Source of the DNA: Rhodospirillaceae bacterium UBA6608 | GTDB lineage: Bacteria; Pseudomonadota; Alphaproteobacteria; Rhodospirillales_A; Casp-alpha2 | Assembly: GCA_002433335.1 (NCBI GenBank) | Contig: DJHY01000169.1 | Location: 1-32,107 of the forward strand | Length of the DNA: 32,107 nucleotides | Direction: 5' to 3' | Part shown: piece after piece, positions 25,188 to 32,107 of the stretch | Numbering within the stretch: the first letter of the stretch is position 1 | How the letters are laid out: each line of letters starts with the position of its first letter | The notes under the pieces: model-generated | The model's input: only the letters and a program-made list of their open reading frames with translations | What the model was told of the DNA's origin: nothing | Databases searched by the model: none | Translations under genes and position numbers: made by a program

Positions 25188-25302
25188 GGGCAAGATCCGG
25201 TTGTTGCAAATGGTCCTCGGGCGGGCGGGCCGATCTTAGGCGCTGATGCGCCAATGCGGAACCTAGTTGTTTCAATGACGGGAAGAGGTTAAGAGCCAGA
25301 AT
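25188..25302. promoter_or_regulatory. Divergent intergenic region
   Basis: This 115-base gap lies between a minus-strand gene and a plus-strand gene, so promoters on both strands are expected, although no convincing -35/-10 pair was identified. It contains a perfect short inverted repeat, GGCGC-TGAT-GCGCC, at 25239-25252 that could be an operator or a transcript hairpin; there is no T-run to suggest a terminator. An A/G-rich stretch at 25281-25297 (with AAGAGG) precedes the ATG at 25303 and could serve as its ribosome binding site. Confidence 0.35.
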
Positions 25303-26586
<1,284 letters not shown>

Positions 26587-26593
26587 CAGCCCG

Positions 26594-27760
26594 ATGACCG
26601 ACGCGGCGACAACGCCCCCGCGGCTGTTGTTCATCGTTACCGAGGATTGGGCCTTCCTGCGCCATCGCCTGCCCATGGCCCGCGCCGCGTTGGGCATGGG
26701 CCTGCGCGTCGCCGTCGCGACCCGCGTATCGGATCATGCCGAAGCGATCCGCGCCCTGGGTATCGAGGTCTTTCCGACCACGGTCGAGCGGGCTGGGTTG
26801 TCGCCAAGCAAAGACCTGGAATACCTGGCGGAACTGCGCCGTATTCTGGGCGTGTTCAAACCCGACCTGATCCACAACGTCGCCGCCAAGCCGATCCTTT
26901 ACGGCACCCTGGCGGCGCGCCTGTCCGCGCCCCGCGCGGGGATCGTCAATGCCTTCACCGGGCTGGGAATTCTGTTCACCGGCGACGGTCGCGGCAGGCG
27001 GTCCCTGAAATCTCGCATCCTCGGCACCGTCCTAACAGGCGTCCTGCGCCTTCTGTGCCGGAACCGGCGCGTGCATATGCTGGTCCAGAACGCCGACGAC
27101 CGGGATTTCCTGTTGAGCCGGGGGATCGGGCGACCGGCACGGATGACCCTGATCCCCGGATCGGGTGTCGATCTCGAGCAGTTCCCCGCCACGCCGGAAC
27201 CGCCTGCCCCGCCCGTACGCGCGGTCCTGGTCGGACGGTTGCTGAAAACCAAGGGGGTCGAGGAATTCGCCCAGGCGGCGCAGATCCTGCGCGACCGGGG
27301 ACATGAGATTCGCATGGTTCTGATCGGCGCGCCCGACGACGGCAATCCGACCTCGGTCACCCGCGATCAGCTCGAAGCCTGGGTCCGCGACGGCATCGTC
27401 GACTGGCCGGGCGAAACCAAGGATATCGCCGCTGTCTGGGCCGGAGCGCATATCGCCGTTCTGCCGTCCTACCGCGAAGGGATGCCGAAAAGCCTGCTGG
27501 AAGCCGCCGCCGCCGGACGGCCCATGATCGCGACCGACGTGCCGGGCTGCCGCGAATTGGTCAAGCCCGAGCAAACGGGCATTCTCGTTCCCGTCGGCGA
27601 TGCCGCCGTTCTGGCCGACGCCATCGACCGGCTGGCCGCCGACCCGGCCATGCGCGCCCGCATGGGCGCCGCCGCGCGCCACGACGCCGAACAGATCTAC
27701 GCCGCCGATAAAGTAGGCGGCCGCATCGTGGCGTTGTACAAAACGGTCTTATCGTCCTGA
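26594..27760 (+). CDS. Glycosyltransferase family 4
   Basis: A 388-aa GT-B transferase. LLFIVTEDWAFLRHRLPMARAA at residues 11 onward is typical of the group that includes WbpJ- and CapM-like enzymes, with HNVAAKPILYG in the acceptor domain. The donor domain begins near IPGSGVDLEQF and has VGRLLKTKGVEEF (the conserved R and K) and SYREGMPKSLLEAAAAG (the EGxPxxLLEA motif). It extends a lipid-linked sugar on the cytoplasmic face; donor and acceptor are unknown. It lies 8 bases after the dehydrogenase and 16 bases before the initiating transferase. In Pseudomonas aeruginosa O5, similar GTs (wbpH, wbpJ) accompany the same sugar pathway. Confidence 0.9.
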   Translation: MTDAATTPPRLLFIVTEDWAFLRHRLPMARAALGMGLRVAVATRVSDHAEAIRALGIEVFPTTVERAGLSPSKDLEYLAELRRILGVFKPDLIHNVAAKPILYGTLAARLSAPRAGIVNAFTGLGILFTGDGRGRRSLKSRILGTVLTGVLRLLCRNRRVHMLVQNADDRDFLLSRGIGRPARMTLIPGSGVDLEQFPATPEPPAPPVRAVLVGRLLKTKGVEEFAQAAQILRDRGHEIRMVLIGAPDDGNPTSVTRDQLEAWVRDGIVDWPGETKDIAAVWAGAHIAVLPSYREGMPKSLLEAAAAGRPMIATDVPGCRELVKPEQTGILVPVGDAAVLADAIDRLAADPAMRARMGAAARHDAEQIYAADKVGGRIVALYKTVLSS

Positions 27761-27776
27761 TCGACGCAGCTGAACC

Positions 27777-28790
27777 ATGACCGACGAAATCACCCTTTTC
27801 ACGCCCATGCTTCTGGCCTTGGCCGCGACCGGCTTCGCCCTGGTCGCGCTGGCCATGGGGCCGTTGCGCCGCTACCTGATCAACCGCGACCTGTTGGCGC
27901 GACCGAACGAGCGCAGCAATCACACCGTGCCGACGCCGCAGGGAGGCGGACTCGTCGTCATCGCCGTTTTGTTGCCGCTGTGGTGGCTGGTCGCCGACCG
28001 CCCGACGCTGCACGTTCTGGTCCCGGCATTCGTTTTGGCCGCCTTGTCCTGGCTTGACGATAAACACAGTCTGTCACCGCTGGTCCGGTTTTCGTCGCAT
28101 ATCCTGGCGGTGGCCATCGCCCTTTGGGTCGAACCGACCCTGGCGCAGCCCCTGGCGGACATCCTACCCCGCCCCGTTGCCGTGGCGATCATCGCCGTTG
28201 GATGGGTCTGGTTCATCAACCTGTTCAATTTTATGGACGGTATCGACGGGATTACGGGGGCGGAAACGGCCGCGATCGGGCTTGGCGTCGCCGCCGTCGT
28301 GATGATGGCTGGATTGGCGCTCGACCTGGGCGCATTGGGGATTTGCGCCGTCGCCGTCGCCTGCGGCTTTCTTTTATGGAACTGGCACCCGGCCCGGATC
28401 TTCCTGGGCGACGTCGGCAGCGTACCGTTGGGCTTCCTGCTGGGCTGGTTGTTGCTGTCCTTAGCCGCGCAAGGCCCCTGGGCGGCGGCGCTGATCCTTC
28501 CGGCCTATTACCTGTCGGATGCGACGATTACCCTGTTGCGCCGGTTGGCCCGGGGTGAAAAGGTCTGGCGGGCCCACCGGGAGCATTTCTACCAACGTCC
28601 GGTGATCGCTGGGGTTCCCCATTCGCGGGTAACGCTCGAGATCGTCGCCTGCAATCTCGTATTGATCGGAATTGCCGTTTTCCAGGCCCAATTGCACCCG
28701 TTGCTGGCCTGTGCCATGGCGGCCGTTCCCGTTATTATTCTGCTGGTTTCCCTGCATCATGCCGGAACCCGGCGAAATACCGGCGGATAA
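27777..28790 (+). CDS. Undecaprenyl-phosphate HexNAc-1-phosphate transferase (WbpL/WecA type, MraY-like)
   Basis: A 337-aa polytopic membrane protein of the PNPT family with about 10 hydrophobic helices. The key cytoplasmic motifs are DDKHS (metal-binding aspartates) at about 96-100, LFNFMDGIDGITG at about 148-160, FLGDVGSVPLGF at about 210-221, and RAHREHFYQR with the family histidines at about 265-274. It would start the repeat unit by placing a HexNAc-1-phosphate on undecaprenyl phosphate. The pairing with a WbpM-type dehydratase 104 bases downstream repeats the wbpL-wbpM order at the end of the Pseudomonas O5 locus and suggests a 2-acetamido-2,6-dideoxyhexose (FucNAc or QuiNAc) as the transferred sugar. 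GlcNAc-1-phosphate is the alternative. Confidence 0.9.
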   Translation: MTDEITLFTPMLLALAATGFALVALAMGPLRRYLINRDLLARPNERSNHTVPTPQGGGLVVIAVLLPLWWLVADRPTLHVLVPAFVLAALSWLDDKHSLSPLVRFSSHILAVAIALWVEPTLAQPLADILPRPVAVAIIAVGWVWFINLFNFMDGIDGITGAETAAIGLGVAAVVMMAGLALDLGALGICAVAVACGFLLWNWHPARIFLGDVGSVPLGFLLGWLLLSLAAQGPWAAALILPAYYLSDATITLLRRLARGEKVWRAHREHFYQRPVIAGVPHSRVTLEIVACNLVLIGIAVFQAQLHPLLACAMAAVPVIILLVSLHHAGTRRNTGG

Positions 28791-28893
28791 CATACCGTAT
28801 TGGGGCCTTCGAAAGCTTGAGGTTCGCCATATTGATGGTAAAAGCAGGGGCGCCGACGCCGATGCTTTGCCCAGGCCCCGTAGCAAAACGACC

Positions 28894-30834
28894 ATGAACC
28901 TGTTCAATTTTGCCCTGCGCCGCATACCCCCTCGGGGATGGATCGCCTATGGCCATGATATCTTCATGGCGGCGGCGTCGTTTCCGCTCGCCCTCGTCTT
29001 GCGCATGGGCGACGACATCTGGCTGCAGCCGCTTGAGGTCATGATCTCGGCGGGCCTGTTCTTCACCGTCGAAGCCGCGGCGATTTTCTATTTCATGGGA
29101 CTTTACCGGGGCGTCTGGCGCTATGCCTCGATCGCCGACCTTTTGGCCATCACCAAAGCCGTGACGTTGGCGGTTCTGGTCTTCCTGATCGCCATGTTCG
29201 CCTGGGTCCGATTGGAAGACTTTCCGCGCTCGTTGTTCGCCATTCAATGGGTGATCCTGATCGGCATGCTGGGCGGGCCGCGCTTCATCCACCGCATATT
29301 GAAGGACAAACGGGCCCCGAGCTTGACCTTGGACGGCGAAGATACCCGCATTCCCGTGTTGTTGGCCGGGGCCGGCGATGAAGCCGAACTGTTCATCCGC
29401 TCCTTGGCTGCGACCGACCGCCCCGACTACCGCGTCGTCGGCATGCTGTCCGAACGGGCCAACCGGGTCGGACAATTCATTCGCGGTGTCGAAGTTTTGG
29501 GCACCGTCCGCGACCTGGGCCGCGCCGCGGCGCGCCTGGAAGGCACACCGGATCAGCCGCGCCGCGTTGTCCTGACGCGGGAAAACATGGACGGCGAGAT
29601 CGTCCGCGACCTGTTGACGGAATCCGAACGCCTGGGCCTCAATCTGGCGCGCCTGCCCAAGATGACCGATTTCAAGGACGGCCTGCAGGACAAGTTGGAC
29701 CTGCGGCCGGTCGCGGTCGAAGACCTGTTGGGTCGGCCGCAAACGCCGCTGGACCGCGACGCCATGGCCGCCCTGGTCAAGGGTCGGCGAGTCCTGGTGA
29801 CCGGCGCCGGCGGGTCGATCGGCGCGGAATTGGCGCGGCAGGTCTGCCAGTTCGAGCCGTCCTGCCTGGTGTTGTTGGAGCTATCCGAATTTGCCCTTTA
29901 TGAAATCGACCAGGAACTGGGCCGCAACTTCCCGGCCATCCCGCGCATCGCCGTGATGGCCGATGTTCGCGACCCGGAACAGATCGCCCGCGTGTTCGCC
30001 GACCATGGGCCGGAACTGGTGTTCCACGCCGCCGCCCGCAAACATGTGCCCCTGGTCGAAGCCAACAAGGCCGAAGGCCTGGAAACCAATGCCATCGGGA
30101 CCTTGATCCTGGCCCGCGCGGCGCGCGACGCCGGATCGGTCGCGATGGTCATGATCTCGACCGACAAGGCCGTAAACCCAACCAGCGTCATGGGCGTCGG
30201 CAAACGGCTGGCCGAAATCGTCTGTCAGGCGATGGACGTGGAAAGCCGCAAAAACGGCGGCACCCGCTTCATCACCGTGCGTTTCGGCAACGTCCTGGGA
30301 TCCACCGGATCGGTGGTGCCGTTGTTCGAACGTCAACTGGCGGCGGGCGGCCCCCTGACCGTGACCGACCCGGAAATGACCCGCTATTTCATGACCATTC
30401 GCGAGGCCGTGGAACTGGTCCTGTCCGCGTCGACGCTTGGCGTGAAAAGCGATGCCGACGGACGCATCTTCGTGCTCGACATGGGCAAGCCGGTCAAAAT
30501 CGTCGATCTGGCGCGGCAAATGATCCGCCTGGCCGGGCTGACCCCCGACAAGGACGTGATGATCGAGTTCACCGGCATCCGCCCCGGCGAAAAGCTGTTC
30601 GAAGAGATCTTCCACGGCGAAGAAGCGCCGGTGCCGACCGTACAGCCGGGCGTGCTTCTGGCCACGCCGCGCCTGATCGATCTTGCCGAGGTCGAATCCG
30701 CCTTCGACGACCTTGCCAATGCCTGCCGAAAAGGCGATCTTGCCGCCGCCGCCCGGGTCGTTGACGGCCTGGTGCCCGAATTTTCCGGCGACGTTGCCGA
30801 AACCTCCCCTGCAGTTCAGGAAAAGAGAGCATAA
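28894..30834 (+). CDS. UDP-HexNAc 4,6-dehydratase, CapD/WbpM family membrane protein
   Basis: A 646-aa protein of WbpM architecture: four N-terminal membrane helices (roughly residues 12-35, 48-72, 77-103, 106-130), a first Rossmann-like CoA-binding-type domain, and a catalytic extended SDR from about 290. The NAD motif TGAGGSIG is at 303-310. The active site has S422/T423 in ISTDKAVNP and M433 plus K437 in SVMGVGK, where methionine replaces the usual SDR tyrosine, as known for WbpM-like 4,6-dehydratases. It converts UDP-GlcNAc to UDP-2-acetamido-2,6-dideoxy-4-keto-hexose, a precursor of QuiNAc or FucNAc. The start is ATG 28894: the same frame runs upstream to 28672, but that part is out-of-frame with the preceding gene and contains no better start. 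No dedicated 4-reductase partner (WbpK/WbpV) is obvious nearby. Confidence 0.92.
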   Translation: MNLFNFALRRIPPRGWIAYGHDIFMAAASFPLALVLRMGDDIWLQPLEVMISAGLFFTVEAAAIFYFMGLYRGVWRYASIADLLAITKAVTLAVLVFLIAMFAWVRLEDFPRSLFAIQWVILIGMLGGPRFIHRILKDKRAPSLTLDGEDTRIPVLLAGAGDEAELFIRSLAATDRPDYRVVGMLSERANRVGQFIRGVEVLGTVRDLGRAAARLEGTPDQPRRVVLTRENMDGEIVRDLLTESERLGLNLARLPKMTDFKDGLQDKLDLRPVAVEDLLGRPQTPLDRDAMAALVKGRRVLVTGAGGSIGAELARQVCQFEPSCLVLLELSEFALYEIDQELGRNFPAIPRIAVMADVRDPEQIARVFADHGPELVFHAAARKHVPLVEANKAEGLETNAIGTLILARAARDAGSVAMVMISTDKAVNPTSVMGVGKRLAEIVCQAMDVESRKNGGTRFITVRFGNVLGSTGSVVPLFERQLAAGGPLTVTDPEMTRYFMTIREAVELVLSASTLGVKSDADGRIFVLDMGKPVKIVDLARQMIRLAGLTPDKDVMIEFTGIRPGEKLFEEIFHGEEAPVPTVQPGVLLATPRLIDLAEVESAFDDLANACRKGDLAAAARVVDGLVPEFSGDVAETSPAVQEKRA

Positions 30835-30839
30835 CAAGC

Positions 30840-32107
30840 ATGAACGAGCCAATCCGCCGCGCCCTGATTTCCGTTTCCGATAAGACCGGCTTGGCCGAAC
30901 TGGGTGCCTTTCTGGCCGGTAAGGGCGTCGAGATCCTGTCGACCGGCGGGTCCGCCAAATTGCTGAAAGACGCCGGCGTGCCCGTGGTCGAAGTTTCCGA
31001 CTTCACCGGTTTTCCGGAAATCATGGACGGCCGGGTCAAGACCCTGCAGCCGATGATCCATGGCGGCCTGTTGGCCGTTCGCGCCAATGCCGAACACCAG
31101 AAGGCCATGGCCGATCATGGGATCAAGCCGATCGATCTGTTGATCGTGAATCTGTATCCGTTCGAAGCGACGGTCGCCAAGGGCGCCGCCTTCGACGACT
31201 GCATCGAAAACATCGACATCGGCGGCCCGGCCCTGATCCGCGCCGCCGCCAAGAACCACGGCGACGTCAGCGTGGTCGTCGATGCCGACGATTACGATGC
31301 CCTGATCGCCGAAATGACCGCGAACGGCGGCGCCACGACCCCGGAATTCCGCAAACAGCTGGCAGCCACGGCCTATGCCCGCACGGCGGCCTATGATTCG
31401 GCCATTTCCGGCTGGTTCGCTGGCCAGTTGGGCGACACCTTCCCCAAGCGCATGACCATGGCCGGCGAACGCCGTCAGGTGCTGCGCTATGGCGAAAACC
31501 CGCACCAGGAAGCCGCGTTCTATGTCGGCGGCGACGCCCGACCGGGCATCGCCACGGCGGAGCAGCTGCAGGGCAAGGAGTTGAGCTTCAACAACCTCAA
31601 CGACACCGACGCCGCATTCGAACTGGCCGCCGAATTCACCGACGGCCCGGCCTGCGTCATCGTCAAGCACGCCAACCCCTGCGGCGTCGCCCGGGCGGAC
31701 GACCTCTTTACCGCCTATCAGCGGGCGCTCGCCTGTGACACGGAAAGTGCCTTCGGCGGGATCATCGCCGTCAACCGAGCCCTGGACGCCAAGACCGCCG
31801 AGGCGGTGGCTGAGCTGTTCGCCGAAGTGGTGATCGCGCCCGCCATCGACGACGCGGCCAAGGCCGTGTTGGCAGCCAAGAAGAACCTGCGCGTTCTGGT
31901 TACCGGCGATATGCCGGACGCCAAAGCCACGGGCATGACCGTGCGCTCGCTTGCCGGGGGTTATCTGTTGCAGGGCCGCGACGCCGACCTGATCGGCGAT
32001 CTGAAGGTCGTGACCAAGCGCGCGCCGACGGACAAGGAAATGTCCGATCTGCGCTTCGCGTTCACCGTCGCCAAGCACGTCAAATCCAACGCCATCGTCT
32101 ATGCCAA
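30840..32107 (+). CDS. purH: Bifunctional IMP cyclohydrolase/AICAR formyltransferase, 5' part
   Basis: The frame from ATG 30840 stays open to the window edge, giving 422 codons of a protein normally about 520-530 aa long, so the 3' fifth lies outside. Clear PurH motifs: [11 protein letters not shown] at the N-terminus, [41 protein letters not shown], then the transformylase part beginning near [14 protein letters not shown] and IVKHANPCG (the KHxNPCG catalytic site). It carries out the last two steps of IMP synthesis: formylation of AICAR with 10-formyl-THF and ring closure. An A/G-rich ribosome binding site (AGGAAAAGAGAG at 30818-30829) precedes it. It is a housekeeping gene at the edge of the polysaccharide locus and may read through from wbpM-like transcription, 5 bases upstream. 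Confidence 0.97.
   Translation, partial: MNEPIRRALISVSDKTGLAELGAFLAGKGVEILSTGGSAKLLKDAGVPVVEVSDFTGFPEIMDGRVKTLQPMIHGGLLAVRANAEHQKAMADHGIKPIDLLIVNLYPFEATVAKGAAFDDCIENIDIGGPALIRAAAKNHGDVSVVVDADDYDALIAEMTANGGATTPEFRKQLAATAYARTAAYDSAISGWFAGQLGDTFPKRMTMAGERRQVLRYGENPHQEAAFYVGGDARPGIATAEQLQGKELSFNNLNDTDAAFELAAEFTDGPACVIVKHANPCGVARADDLFTAYQRALACDTESAFGGIIAVNRALDAKTAEAVAELFAEVVIAPAIDDAAKAVLAAKKNLRVLVTGDMPDAKATGMTVRSLAGGYLLQGRDADLIGDLKVVTKRAPTDKEMSDLRFAFTVAKHVKSNAIVYA

Noticed and set aside
28817..28844. Possible promoter TTGAGG / TAAAAG ahead of the WbpM-type gene
   Set aside because: The -35 and -10 matches are weak with a 16-base spacer, and such matches occur by chance; read-through from upstream is equally likely.
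28672..28893. Upstream extension of the WbpM-type frame into the WbpL-like gene
   Set aside because: The extra residues are out-of-frame translation of the initiating transferase and have no membrane or Rossmann character; ATG 28894 gives the normal N-terminus.

Overview
The window is a dense surface-polysaccharide (O-antigen or capsule type) biosynthesis locus from a GC-rich, probably alphaproteobacterial genome. Codon use, protein style and the purH neighbour fit a Rhodospirillales-like organism, but this assignment is inference and I cannot name a species. Almost everything is on the + strand. Many genes overlap by 4 bases (ATGA, GTGA, one TTGA), so much of it looks like one or a few translationally coupled operons. 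No rRNA, tRNA, CRISPR array, insertion sequence or other mobile element was seen.

Layout. 1-1972: the tail of an upstream ORF, an SDR oxidoreductase and a radical SAM/SPASM protein. 2129-4030: a 633-aa protein of uncertain function, possibly a GT-B glycosyltransferase, with lower GC than its neighbours. 4027-8256: a CDP-6-deoxyhexose module (rfbF, rfbG, RmlC-like cupin, epimerase/reductase) followed by a GT2 glycosyltransferase. 8270-11953: a HisH/HisF/WbpG-type amidotransferase module in which the WbpG-like ATP pyrophosphatase is fused to a GT4 glycosyltransferase. 11988-15862: two divergent AsnB-type amidotransferases. 15867-16721: a methyltransferase. 16732-20503: a fused WbpB/WlbA dehydrogenase plus WbpD/WlbB acetyltransferase, a WbpE-type aminotransferase and a WbpI/WecB-type 2-epimerase. 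20500-24316: a GT4 glycosyltransferase, a Wzx-type flippase and a Wzy-like polymerase. 24252-25187: the only minus-strand gene, a DXD-type transferase. 25303-30834: a TviB/WbpA-type dehydrogenase, a GT4, a WbpL/WecA-type initiating transferase and a WbpM/CapD-type dehydratase. 30840 to the end: the 5' part of purH.

How the genes fit together. The TviB/WbpA-type dehydrogenase, the dehydrogenase-acetyltransferase fusion, the aminotransferase and the 2-epimerase together supply every step known from Pseudomonas aeruginosa O5 for UDP-GlcNAc to UDP-ManNAc3NAcA. The HisH-HisF-WbpG set would then turn an acetamido group into an acetamidino group. The order hisH-hisF-wbpG-wbpH and the terminal wbpL-wbpM pair of O5 are mirrored here, except that the WbpG and WbpH-like parts are one polypeptide. 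The AsnB-like enzymes could amidate uronic acid carboxyls. The WbpL-like enzyme would start the repeat unit on undecaprenyl phosphate, the glycosyltransferases would extend it, and Wzx and Wzy would export and polymerise it. No Wzz-type chain-length regulator and no polysaccharide ABC exporter lies in the window.

Most notable: the WbpG-GT4 fusion; a HisF paralogue that has lost catalytic Asp11 but keeps Asp130 and the ammonia-gate residues; and the dehydrogenase-acetyltransferase fusion with a good internal ribosome binding site and in-frame ATG exactly at the domain junction.
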